Below are positions 1-8,362 of a DNA stretch of 64,000 nt, one piece after another (position 1 is the stretch's first letter; each line of letters opens with the position of its first letter). The DNA comes from Lyngbya confervoides BDU141951 (GTDB taxonomy: Bacteria; Cyanobacteriota; Cyanobacteriia; Thermosynechococcales; Thermosynechococcaceae): the NCBI RefSeq assembly GCF_000817775.3, contig NZ_JTHE03000116.1, positions 1-64,000 of the forward strand, read 5' to 3'. The position numbers and the translations under genes were made by a program. The notes under the pieces were generated by a model, which was given only the letters and a program-made list of their open reading frames with translations, was not told where the DNA came from and made no database searches.

Positions 1-100
1 TTTTGAACGAGCAAAGGCAAACCTGGGGTTAAGAAATCTGACGTACAACTTGAAACGATACGTGTGCCTAGAAACACCAGCAGCATCAGCAGAAGCATGA
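1..100 (+). pseudogene. Possible 3' end of a DDE transposase (partial)
   Basis: Frame 2 is open from the window edge to a TGA at 98-100 and gives about 32 residues. The stretch RNLTYNLKRY resembles the C-terminal end of IS4/IS5-type DDE transposases, where an xLxYNLKR motif is common. Only this tail is visible, so the family and whether the element is intact cannot be decided. It lies just upstream of the AT-rich glycosyltransferase genes, which fits a mobile origin for that block. It could also be a chance open frame. Confidence 0.35.
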
Positions 101-273
101 AAACAAAATGCTGGAAGCTGACTTAGTGTAAGACTTTCAATGAATTCAGTCTTCCAGATTCTTTCTCGGGTCAGCTTGGGTGAGAGTTCGATATCTCCTT
201 GACAAGTTATACAATTAACCGCTGATACAGACTATTCAGGTCAGAAAGCCAATTTTTCGAGGTGCCCCCACAC

Positions 274-1542
274 ATGAAAGTTTTATTCGTATTTGATCGA
301 CCATTTATTCCATCTCGCGGCGGTGCTGAAGTAAGAGCCTTAAGTCATCTCGATTATTTCGAGAGTCGAGGCATCACTTGTGATTTGTTTTTAATTGATC
401 GCTACAATAATTATCAGTTATGGCGTCAGGACGATTTAAATGCTTTAAAGGAGTCTAGGAATGGTGATATCTTTCTGCACCGTGCTATTGGACTACATCC
501 TGATGTTATTTATCGGAAGCTAATGATACTAGCTACTCTACTTTCGGGAGAGCTGCCCGATGCCGCTCATCCGATTCACGCTTTACCTGGTATGATTCGA
601 TATTTTCGTCGCATCGTTTCTGAGAGTTCCTATAATCTTATTTTCTTTAATCATTCCTATTACTCAGGAGCTTTAGCAAAACATACTGACATTTCTTGTA
701 AAACAGTTATTGACACTCACGACATATACACAAACTTGCTAAACGAAATTTATTCTCTTAAGAAACAGAGCAAAATTAATCCTCTTGTGTCCGATGCTTC
801 ACCTGCAAAAAAAATTCAACATTATATCTATCATAAGTTTTCATCCTTTGAGATAAATTACGAACTAAGTTTACAGCGTGAGCTAAAGCTTCTTTCACTA
901 TTTGATCGAATTATTGCAATTGCTCCAAATGAACTTGACTTGATTAAACAATGCGTTGATCTGCGCAACAAATCGTATCACATTCCAATGATAGCTCCGG
1001 ATATAAGTCTACTTTCTAGAATAAAGGTAGAGGATGAAATTTTTAAGTTAATGTTTATTGGATCTCAATATGATCCAAATGTTGAAGCAATATATGAGTT
1101 TTGCACTCAAGTATTGCCAAAACTTAATGATAAAGTTTACTTGTATCTTGTCGGAGGAGTGTCAAACAGCCAGGATTTACCGTCAGATTCACGAATTGTA
1201 CGTCTAGGTTTTGTAGAAAACTTAGATGAGCTTTATTCGCAGATTGATGCAGTTGTCTTACCCCTCAGCTTTGGGAGCGGAGTATCCGTTAAAGCGGTCG
1301 AAGCCTTAGCGCACGGAAAACCAGTTGTATCAATGCCAAAAGGTGTCAGAGGTCTTGCCGTAGCGCACGAGAAAGAAGTCCTCATCGCTCAGACTTTTAA
1401 CGACTTTATCCCCCTAATTCAAAGACTCATGATTGACCATGAATTGCAAAGATTTTTGAGAACAGGAGCTCTCAACTATATACAAAAATATCATTCCAAA
1501 TCAGCCGTTTATAGTAGTTTAGACTCTGTAATTTTTGATTAA
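274..1542 (+). CDS. Glycosyltransferase, GT4-like (GT-B fold)
   Basis: Probably transfers a sugar from a nucleotide donor during surface polysaccharide synthesis. The N-terminus (KVLFVFDRPF followed by SRGGAEVRA) is the usual GT-B start with a Gly-rich acceptor loop. The C-terminal third carries the donor-site region GSGVSVKAVEALAHGKPVV, typical of GT4 enzymes. A GTG at 262 is in frame, but the ATG at 274 has a GAGG 11 bases upstream and is preferred, giving 422 residues. It is the first of three co-directional glycosyltransferases. The gene is AT-rich compared with the rest of the window, which suggests acquisition. Donor and acceptor are unknown. Confidence 0.8.
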   Translation: MKVLFVFDRPFIPSRGGAEVRALSHLDYFESRGITCDLFLIDRYNNYQLWRQDDLNALKESRNGDIFLHRAIGLHPDVIYRKLMILATLLSGELPDAAHPIHALPGMIRYFRRIVSESSYNLIFFNHSYYSGALAKHTDISCKTVIDTHDIYTNLLNEIYSLKKQSKINPLVSDASPAKKIQHYIYHKFSSFEINYELSLQRELKLLSLFDRIIAIAPNELDLIKQCVDLRNKSYHIPMIAPDISLLSRIKVEDEIFKLMFIGSQYDPNVEAIYEFCTQVLPKLNDKVYLYLVGGVSNSQDLPSDSRIVRLGFVENLDELYSQIDAVVLPLSFGSGVSVKAVEALAHGKPVVSMPKGVRGLAVAHEKEVLIAQTFNDFIPLIQRLMIDHELQRFLRTGALNYIQKYHSKSAVYSSLDSVIFD

Positions 1543-1557
1543 CCAAATTTTCTTGAT

Positions 1558-2649
1558 GTGAAAAAGCTGGTTTTTATAACAGATACATATCCGCCAGATT
1601 TGTGTGGAGTTGCTGACTATGTTGAATTGGTCGCAATGGCACTATCCACAACTTATGAGGTTCACGTCATTACACGTTGTATTGACATTCCAAGAAAAAC
1701 AGTGACTAATGGGGTTGTCGTCTACGAAGTTCTGCATGGTAAGGCCTACATCTTCAAGGCGATTCATTTAATTAAATCAATTCAACCCGATATCATAGAT
1801 GTACAACTATCATACTCTTCGGCAAGCCAACTGCACAAGCGAAATTTGTTCACGATTGTAAATCCAATTATCTTTCATCTCTCTACACGTTCCATTAAAC
1901 GTTGTCTGACAGTTCATGAACTTACAACGTATTTAAATGACAAACCATCGTTGCTCCGTGCTACATATCGCAAAGTCCGAGATCGTGCACAGACTCAAGG
2001 ATATCATTACTATTTTTGTACAGACACTACTTATTTAAGTTTTTTTAAAAATAAAAAAAACAAAAGTTTTTTGCAAAGTTTTTCTAATATAAGATCTACC
2101 AGATCGCACAATTTAATAAATAGTAAAAACCTTGTTTTTTTTGGCACTATAGCTCCCAACAAGAACTTAGATGCTTTGTGTAATATATTTAATGAATTAC
2201 ATTACTTAGACCCTAATGTCCATCTTTATGTAGTTGGGGGTATCGTCGCAGGTTTTAAGGAGAAATTTTCCAATCTAACTAAATGCCTCCCTCCAGGAGG
2301 CTGGACCTATACAGATTACTTGGATAACAATGCACTAGCAATCTTGTTGGATAAATGTAGCTATGCAATTTTTCCCTTTTCGATTACCAACAAAAATGCC
2401 AGTGTATTAGCGATGCTTGTTAACCGATTAGTAGTAATTGCTGAATGTGAGTCATTGCCTGTCTATGCAGATTATGGTAATAATTTTTATCCGGTTCATA
2501 ATATTGACTCTAATAAAGTCTATAGCATAATTAAAGCGACCCAAAATACCGAGACGTACTTTCCTGATAATGGAGAATTACTTAAAGATCACGTCTCTAA
2601 GCGTTGTAATGTTTACCAGCATCTCTTATCTATTAAGAATCAATTGTGA
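1558..2649 (+). CDS. Glycosyltransferase family 4-like protein
   Basis: A 363-residue GT-B type protein: FITDTYPPDLCGVADY at the N-terminus is the acceptor-side loop seen in GT4 enzymes. The C-terminal half contains VFFGTIAPNKNLDAL and VGGIV, matching the Rossmann-like donor domain. The EX7E donor motif is not clear here (NKNASVLAML in its place), so specificity or activity may be altered. The start is GTG, 15 bases after the previous stop. Its TGA overlaps the next gene's ATG (TGATG), so the two are probably translationally coupled. It is very AT-rich. The sugar it transfers cannot be inferred. Confidence 0.72.
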   Translation: MKKLVFITDTYPPDLCGVADYVELVAMALSTTYEVHVITRCIDIPRKTVTNGVVVYEVLHGKAYIFKAIHLIKSIQPDIIDVQLSYSSASQLHKRNLFTIVNPIIFHLSTRSIKRCLTVHELTTYLNDKPSLLRATYRKVRDRAQTQGYHYYFCTDTTYLSFFKNKKNKSFLQSFSNIRSTRSHNLINSKNLVFFGTIAPNKNLDALCNIFNELHYLDPNVHLYVVGGIVAGFKEKFSNLTKCLPPGGWTYTDYLDNNALAILLDKCSYAIFPFSITNKNASVLAMLVNRLVVIAECESLPVYADYGNNFYPVHNIDSNKVYSIIKATQNTETYFPDNGELLKDHVSKRCNVYQHLLSIKNQL

Positions 2650-3830
2650 TGCAACTTCTTTTTCCTCTAACCCTCTATCCCCCTGCAGTTGGTGGTGCTC
2701 AAATTCATCATCATTTCTTAGCACAAAATCTCCAATCTAACGGACATAAGGTACAGATTATAACTTTCTGGGATGATAACCGAACAGATTGGTTACTCGG
2801 GACTACAGTACATGCGCATGGATCTAGTGCTGATTATGTCATAGATGGTGTTTCTGTTCATCGAATGGGGTTCAATTTCGGAGAAAAAATTCGGATGGGA
2901 GCATTTTTGCCCATTTATTATCCTTGGATGAAAACTGCCGTTCCTTTTATTTCCCGAGAAATCAAGAAAAGGATTTATGATTTCTCTTTATCTGCCAACC
3001 TAATTCACAACGTACGTATTGGCAGAGAACATATTACCCACGCGTCATTGCAACTAGCACGACAACGAAATATTCCGTTTGTATTCACTCCTGTTCACCA
3101 TCCCCGCTGGGTGGGTTGGCGATACCGGGTATATATTGACATTTATAGACAAGCTGATGCAGTTATAGCCTTAACTCAAGCAGAAAAAGCGACATTAGTA
3201 GAACTAGGGGTAGACCCAAGTCGGATATATGTTACGGGTATTGGTCCAGTTGTATCTGATACTTGTTTTCCAGAAGAATTTAAGTCGAAGTATAAAATTT
3301 CAGAACCTAATATTCTTTTTTTAGGGCAGCATTATTCATACAAAGGTTTTAAACATTTGCTAGACGCAGCTCCTTTAGTTTGGAAAAGTTATCCGGAAAC
3401 CCAATTCGTATTTATTGGCCCTGCTGTGCAGGATTCTGAAAAAATTTTTCGTGAGTACTCTGACCCTCGGATTATACGCTTAGGGAGAGTTTCTATGCAA
3501 GAGAAGTCAAATGCGCTTGCTGCTTCTACCTTGCTTTGCGTTCCTTCCTCTCAAGAAAGCTTTGGTGGTGTCTACACTGAAGCATGGTACTTTGGAAAAC
3601 CTGTAATTGGTTGTCAAATTCCAGCACTCACCCATATTGTTAATCATGGAGTAGATGGCTATCTGGTTCGTCAGAGACCAGAGGAAATCGCTGAATGTAT
3701 CATCAGCTTGCTGGATAATCCAAGCCATGCTTCTACGATGGGAAAAATGGGAGAAAAAAAGGTGAAAGAGAAGCTCACCTGGGATAAAATAGCTGCTGCA
3801 ACTGAGGCAATTTACCAATCATTAATGTAG
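2649..3830 (+). CDS. Glycosyltransferase family 4 protein
   Basis: A 393-residue GT4 enzyme. It has an N-terminal acceptor loop (TLYPPAVGGAQIHHH), a linker and a donor domain with FLGQHYSYKGFKHLLDA and a clear EX7E motif in QESFGGVYTEAW, followed by GKPVIG. These are hallmarks of retaining nucleotide-sugar glycosyltransferases acting at the cytoplasmic face of the membrane. The start is the ATG that overlaps the upstream TGA; a GTG one codon earlier is less likely. It is the last gene of the three-gene AT-rich unit and converges on the WecG/epimerase pair. Likely role: building a repeat unit of an exopolysaccharide or O-antigen-like glycan. Confidence 0.85.
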   Translation: MQLLFPLTLYPPAVGGAQIHHHFLAQNLQSNGHKVQIITFWDDNRTDWLLGTTVHAHGSSADYVIDGVSVHRMGFNFGEKIRMGAFLPIYYPWMKTAVPFISREIKKRIYDFSLSANLIHNVRIGREHITHASLQLARQRNIPFVFTPVHHPRWVGWRYRVYIDIYRQADAVIALTQAEKATLVELGVDPSRIYVTGIGPVVSDTCFPEEFKSKYKISEPNILFLGQHYSYKGFKHLLDAAPLVWKSYPETQFVFIGPAVQDSEKIFREYSDPRIIRLGRVSMQEKSNALAASTLLCVPSSQESFGGVYTEAWYFGKPVIGCQIPALTHIVNHGVDGYLVRQRPEEIAECIISLLDNPSHASTMGKMGEKKVKEKLTWDKIAAATEAIYQSLM

Positions 3831-3862
3831 TTGAGTATTCGATAAGTGTCTTGAGAATTGAT

Positions 3863-4669
3863 TTAACCATATCTCAAGCTATCTCTGGGGGAGGGCAAGT
3901 TTTTGGAAGAAATTGATTGAAAATGATAAGCCTGACATAATAGCAAGCTAATGTAGAGCGGATTTAGTAATAAATATCTACGCCACAGTCGGCTGGGTTC
4001 TTTTAGCAATCGGAAAAACCATTCCAGCCCTCGATCTTGCATCCACTTTGGAGCCTGAGACAGTAATCCTGCATGAAAATCAAACGCTGCTCCAACCGCG
4101 ATCGCAGGCATCCCCAGCAAGTCACGATTTTCGTAAACCCACACTTCCTGCCTCGGACAGCCAAGCCCTACAAAAACTAGCTTTGCACCACTGTGGCGAA
4201 TTTGTGAGGCGATGTCTAATTGTTCTTCTACAGACACTTGCCGAAACCTTGATGGCTGCTGATCCAGAATTTGCAACTCAGGAAACTTCTGTTTCAGGTT
4301 GTCAGCTAGGGACTTCAGGACTTCTGGCTTGCTCCCATAAAGCGCAATCGGTAAACCCAGTTGAGCCACACGATCGCAGATCTTCAGCATTAAAGTTGGC
4401 CCATAGACCCGATCTGCTAATCCACATCGATAAAGCCAGTTCAACGCCCAGCGCACAGGTTGACCGTCCGGCACCAGCAAATCCAAATGATTTAACCGAT
4501 AGGCCTGCTCTTGGTCTAGCACCCCAGTCATGACGCCGTGAACCGCCAGTGCCGAAACAGACAAAGGCTTACCTGCTTGAGCCGCAGTCAAAATCCGGTC
4601 AACCGCAGCCTCATAGTCAATCGCGTCAATCAAAATTCCTAAAATATTGAACCTTCCGTGATCAATCAT
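3863..4669 (-). CDS. WecG/TagA/CpsF family glycosyltransferase
   Basis: A 268-residue GT26 enzyme. Family members add an N-acetylmannosamine-type or related sugar to a lipid-linked precursor at the inner face of the membrane. Visible family motifs are [12 protein letters not shown] near residue 65, [13 protein letters not shown] near 167, and GAAFDFHAG then [20 protein letters not shown] near the C-terminus. The length is slightly above the usual ~245 residues, with a hydrophobic C-terminal tail. Its start overlaps the end of the upstream epimerase by 4 bp (ATGA), so the two form an operon. Base composition is nearer the genome average than the three genes before it. Confidence 0.9.
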   Translation of the reverse strand: MIDHGRFNILGILIDAIDYEAAVDRILTAAQAGKPLSVSALAVHGVMTGVLDQEQAYRLNHLDLLVPDGQPVRWALNWLYRCGLADRVYGPTLMLKICDRVAQLGLPIALYGSKPEVLKSLADNLKQKFPELQILDQQPSRFRQVSVEEQLDIASQIRHSGAKLVFVGLGCPRQEVWVYENRDLLGMPAIAVGAAFDFHAGLLSQAPKWMQDRGLEWFFRLLKEPSRLWRRYLLLNPLYISLLLCQAYHFQSISSKNLPSPRDSLRYG

Positions 4670-5745
4670 GCAGCCCGATCCTCAATCCACCTGTCCTGAT
4701 TCGCTTGGTAAATTTCTGTCAAAATCTGCGGGACATCGTAGTCCTGTCGCCAGTTAGGGTAGTCACGAGCAAACTTGGAGTTGTCGCTGATCCACCAAAT
4801 ATGGTCTCCAATCCGGTTTTTATCCGAATATTGCCAGTTCATTGGCTGTTGTGTAATAGTTTCGCAAATTTGAATGGCTTCTCGCATCGAGCAATGACTG
4901 TGTCGCCCGCCGCCCAAGTTGTAGACAGCCGCTGATTTGGGATTTTGATAAAACTCATAAAAGGCGCGGATTAAGTCGGCACTATGGATATTATCCCGCA
5001 CCTGTTTTCCTTTGTAGCCATGAACAGTGTAGGTCTTACCTGTGGCGGCACACTTCATTAGATAAGACAAAAAGCCATGCAGTTCTGCTCCAGAATGGCT
5101 CGGCCCTGTTAAACAACCACAGCGAAAGCTAACTGTCTTCATCCCGAAATAGCGTCCATACTCCTGCACTAAGACATCTGACGCCACCTTTGAGGCTCCA
5201 AACAAACTGTGCAGCGTCTGGTCAACAGACATATCTTCTGCAATTCCAGCATGATAGGGATGATCAGCGTTAATTTCCCAGCGCGTCTCCTGTTCAATGA
5301 GCGGTAAACGGTTGGGAGTATCCCCATAGACTTTGTTCGTAGAGGTAAAAGTAAACGCTGCTTCTGGCGCATACTGTCGGGTCGCCTCAAGCAGATTCAA
5401 AGTTCCATTGGCATTAATCGTGAAATCCATGTGAGGATCACGTACTGCCCAATCATGGGACGGTTGCGCGGCTGTATGGATTACCAGACTGATTGCGCTC
5501 CCATATTGGCGAAATATTTGATTGATCTGCTCTTGATCTCGAATATCAGCAGAAATGTGACGATATTGACGCTTTAATTTTTTCTCAAGGCGTTGTCGAT
5601 TCCACTGTGTTGAAGCCTCTTGACCAAAGAAGACACGGCGCATATTGTTATCAATGCCCACAACATCTAACCCAAGCTGAGCAAAGAACAAGACCGCCTC
5701 TGACCCGATCAAACCCGCAGATCCTGTGACAATTGCGATGCTCAT
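4666..5745 (-). CDS. NAD-dependent epimerase/dehydratase, CDP-paratose 2-epimerase-like
   Basis: A 359-residue extended short-chain dehydrogenase that probably makes a nucleotide sugar for the neighbouring glycosyltransferases. The NAD site [11 protein letters not shown] is at the N-terminus. [50 protein letters not shown] and [13 protein letters not shown] are the pattern I associate with the RfbE/TyvE CDP-paratose 2-epimerase group. The SDR catalytic YxxxK reads FGASK here, with Phe for Tyr. That may be normal for the subgroup or may alter activity. It is the first gene of a two-gene operon on - with a 4-bp overlap to the WecG-type gene. Confidence 0.78.
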   Translation of the reverse strand: MSIAIVTGSAGLIGSEAVLFFAQLGLDVVGIDNNMRRVFFGQEASTQWNRQRLEKKLKRQYRHISADIRDQEQINQIFRQYGSAISLVIHTAAQPSHDWAVRDPHMDFTINANGTLNLLEATRQYAPEAAFTFTSTNKVYGDTPNRLPLIEQETRWEINADHPYHAGIAEDMSVDQTLHSLFGASKVASDVLVQEYGRYFGMKTVSFRCGCLTGPSHSGAELHGFLSYLMKCAATGKTYTVHGYKGKQVRDNIHSADLIRAFYEFYQNPKSAAVYNLGGGRHSHCSMREAIQICETITQQPMNWQYSDKNRIGDHIWWISDNSKFARDYPNWRQDYDVPQILTEIYQANQDRWIEDRAA

Positions 5746-6072
5746 CCAGACTATCCCTGCACTGTTTGCTGAACCTTAGAATACCCAAGTAGTTTTACGG
5801 ATATATCGTTCCTGACGATCGCAAGAAATCCCGCTTGTCGGCCCTGACTTCTTAAAGAAGTGATGTTGCGATGGGTGTCTCTCACATAGACTAGCCCTGC
5901 TGCAATCTTTCATAACGGCTGCGAGTTTGCCAACCGGTTTCCGCAGGTCTCCAAGAACTTTTGATGATAGGTTAAAGAAATCCGATAATGCTTGAACGTT
6001 GTCCCAGGGATCGCCCCAAATCCCCCCTCAAATTCTGCGCATTTCAGCCTAGACCTTCAACCTCAGTGCACC
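5746..6072. other. Intergenic region between divergent genes
   Basis: This holds the upstream regions of the epimerase (-) and the aminotransferase (+). The only structure I see is a short perfect inverted repeat ACTTCTT-a-AAGAAGT at 5847-5861, a possible operator for either gene. An in-frame TTG at 5992 could extend the aminotransferase upstream but gives a low-complexity leader. Confidence 0.5.
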
Positions 6073-7212
6073 ATGGTCACCACACCCCTTAGCTCTCAGC
6101 CCGCCCCCACCCTGTCGCCCCTCAACGTTCCCCAGCGACTGTTGCTTGGCCCGGGTCCATCGAACGTGAACCCTGTCGTCCTGGCCGCCATGAATACACC
6201 GCCCCTGGGACACCTCGACCCAGATTTTCTGGGCATTATGGACGAAATTCAAACCCTGCTGCGCTACGTTTGGCAAACCCAAAATCGCCTCACCTACGCC
6301 ATTAGCGGCACCGGAACCGCTGCCATGGAAGCAACCCTGGCCAACGCCATTGAACCGGGCGATCGCGTCGTGGTCTGCGTCAAAGGATATTTCGGGCACC
6401 GCCTGGTGGATATGGCCCAGCGCTACGGCGCCCAAGTCCACGCCATTCATCAAACCTGGGGCCAGCCCTTCTCCAAAGAAAGCATTCAAAACGCCATCGA
6501 AACCCATCGCCCAGCCGTTTTAGCCATTGTCCACGCAGAAACCTCCACGGGCGTCAGACAACCCCTGGAGGGACTGAGCGATCTGTGCCAGGCCCACGGA
6601 ACCCTGCTGCTGGTGGATACCGTAACCAGCATGGGGGGAGTTCCCATCAAACTGGATGAATGGGGGATTGACCTGGCCTATAGCTGCAGTCAAAAGGGTC
6701 TGGCCTGCCCACCGGGCGCCTCCCCCTTTACCCTGAGCGATCGCGCCTACGCAAAGCTGCAAAAGCGATCGGGCAAGGTGCCTAACTGGTACCTGGATGC
6801 CACGCTGCTGGAGAAATACTGGGGTAGCGAACGCGTTTACCACCATACCGCCCCCATCAACATGTATTACGCCCTGCGCGAAGCCCTGCGCCTGCTGGCG
6901 GAAGAGGGGATTGAAAACGCCTGGGAACGTCACCAGCAAAATGCCGAGTATCTGTGGTCCCAGCTTGAGGCCATTGGGCTACAAATGCACGTGGCCAAAG
7001 AATACCGGCTGCCGACCCTGACCACCGTCCGCATTCCCGAGGGCATCGATGGCAAAGCGATCGCCCGCAGGCTCCTCCTGGACTACAACATCGAGGTGGG
7101 AGGCGGCCTGGGAGAACTAGGCGGGAAAGTGTGGCGGATTGGCCTAATGGGCTACAACAGCCGCCCGGAGAATGTCGATCGCCTCCTTCAGGCCTTCAAA
7201 GAGGTACTCTAA
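6073..7212 (+). CDS. Alanine/serine-glyoxylate aminotransferase family protein
   Basis: A class V PLP aminotransferase, soluble, most likely acting on glyoxylate in photorespiration (alanine or serine as amino donor). Motifs: LLLGPGPSNVNPVV at the start, SGTGTAAMEA, HAETSTGVRQPLEG, DTVTSMGGVP, and SCSQKGLACPPG holding the Schiff-base lysine; IGLMGYNSRPENV closes the protein. The start is placed at the ATG at 6073 (379 residues), because the extension back to the TTG at 5992 is Pro/Ser-rich and atypical. A terminator hairpin follows at 7276. The same fold is used for phosphoserine and cysteine-related enzymes, but the N-terminal motif favours the glyoxylate group. Confidence 0.88.
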   Translation: MVTTPLSSQPAPTLSPLNVPQRLLLGPGPSNVNPVVLAAMNTPPLGHLDPDFLGIMDEIQTLLRYVWQTQNRLTYAISGTGTAAMEATLANAIEPGDRVVVCVKGYFGHRLVDMAQRYGAQVHAIHQTWGQPFSKESIQNAIETHRPAVLAIVHAETSTGVRQPLEGLSDLCQAHGTLLLVDTVTSMGGVPIKLDEWGIDLAYSCSQKGLACPPGASPFTLSDRAYAKLQKRSGKVPNWYLDATLLEKYWGSERVYHHTAPINMYYALREALRLLAEEGIENAWERHQQNAEYLWSQLEAIGLQMHVAKEYRLPTLTTVRIPEGIDGKAIARRLLLDYNIEVGGGLGELGGKVWRIGLMGYNSRPENVDRLLQAFKEVL

Positions 7213-7275
7213 TCTCCAGTCCTCCCTCCTCAGCGAGTGGGCATCGACAAGGACCCTACTTTATTTAAGCTCATC

Positions 7276-7307
7276 ACAGGGGCGGCCCTAGCGGTCCCCC
7301 TGTTTTT
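7276..7307 (+). terminator. Rho-independent terminator after the aminotransferase gene
   Basis: Stem ACAGGGG/CCCCTGT enclosing a GC-rich loop, followed by TTTTT. It lies 63 bases after the aminotransferase stop and before the CD225 gene, separating the two transcription units. Confidence 0.7.
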
Positions 7308-7395
7308 GCAGTTCACAAAAATTTCGATTATTTAACAGAACGCGGGAGTCTCCATTGATATAGTAAATTCCTGAAACCATAAGCTGGGTAAATTC

Positions 7396-7650
7396 ATGCA
7401 GACTCCCAATGTCCCAAATTATCTCCCCCAAGCGATCCTGGTGACCTTATTTTGCTGCCTTCCCTTTGGGATTGTCGCCATTATCTATGCCAGTCAAGTC
7501 AACTCTCATCTAGCCGCCGGGAACCATGCGGCGGCGGCCAGCGCCTCGGAGAAAGCAAAGCTTTGGTGTTGGGTATCGTTTGGACTAGGCTTGGCTGTCC
7601 TGGTCCTTTACTTATTGCTATTTTTGCTGCCTTTAATCCTGGGAAGCTAG
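7396..7650 (+). CDS. CD225/dispanin-domain small membrane protein
   Basis: An 84-residue protein that is almost entirely one CD225 domain. It has an N-terminal NYLPQAILVTLFCCLPFGIVA half-hydrophobic segment, a conserved loop with YASQVNSHLAAG, a KAKLWCW motif, and a C-terminal transmembrane helix (FGLGLAVLVLYLLLFLLP). The eukaryotic relatives are interferon-induced transmembrane proteins; bacterial ones are of unknown function and probably sit in the cytoplasmic membrane. The CD225 domain at the C-terminus of the kinase 700 bases downstream is nearly the same sequence, so the two arose by duplication. No signal peptide is apparent. Confidence 0.88.
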   Translation: MQTPNVPNYLPQAILVTLFCCLPFGIVAIIYASQVNSHLAAGNHAAAASASEKAKLWCWVSFGLGLAVLVLYLLLFLLPLILGS

Positions 7651-7853
7651 ACTTTCCGCTATGGTTTTCCTCATGGCTGTTTCACCAAAGTCTTGATCCC
7701 AAAGGCTTGACCCGTCAGCCCTTGCAAGGCCAATCCCCACAACGCCCGTCGCAACCTCATTCCCAACGTCATTTGCAACCTCATTTTGAGTCATCGTTCA
7801 CCCCCTCAACTCCCCTTGATCCCCTCCCAGTCTCCCTTGCAAGGCACGGTGGG

Positions 7854-8297
7854 ATGAATCAACTGCCCACTGATCCTGTCCCCTTAGGCAGACGCCAAGT
7901 TCAGCATCGACTTCGGGTCTATCTCCTCACGGGCACAATTCTTATCGCCGGGACAATTCTTTTTCTCGGCAATCCGGCCCACGGCGGTATTTTTCCCCCC
8001 AGCCCCTTTCGGGCCTTGACCGGGCTTTATTGCCCCGGCTGTGGGACCCTGCGTGCGCTCCATCAACTATTGCATGGGAATTTTTGGGCCGCCTTGGATC
8101 TCAACCCGCTGATGATTCTGGCCCTGCCCTATCTGGTTTACTCCTACTGCTGCTATGCGGCGCCAGTGATCATCAGGCGGAAGCTACCGCGCCTATTTCT
8201 GAAACCGCACTGGATAAACTGGATTTTAAAGCTCGTGCTGGCCTACTGGGTCTTGAGAAACATTCCACTCTGGCCCTTCACCTGGCTTGCTCCTTAA
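7854..8297 (+). CDS. DUF2752 domain membrane protein
   Basis: About 147 residues with three hydrophobic segments and the DUF2752 signature PFRALTGLYCPGCGTLRALHQLLHG around the middle, including the CPGCGTLRA cysteine motif. The function of the family is unknown; the paired cysteines could bind metal or form a disulfide at the membrane. The frame is open back to 7452 but overlaps the CD225 gene in another frame, so the ATG at 7854 just before the conserved region is chosen. It lies between two CD225-domain genes, an association that I recall being common for this family. Confidence 0.82.
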   Translation: MNQLPTDPVPLGRRQVQHRLRVYLLTGTILIAGTILFLGNPAHGGIFPPSPFRALTGLYCPGCGTLRALHQLLHGNFWAALDLNPLMILALPYLVYSYCCYAAPVIIRRKLPRLFLKPHWINWILKLVLAYWVLRNIPLWPFTWLAP

Positions 8298-8362
8298 CCG
8301 GGCTGGCCTAATCCATGAATGAATAAACGAACGATCCCTCGTCCCACGACCCCACCCGCCTC

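Noticed and set aside
7452-7853. N-terminal extension of the DUF2752 gene
   Set aside because: It overlaps the CD225 gene in another frame, is low complexity, and has no family similarity; the ATG at 7854 fits better.
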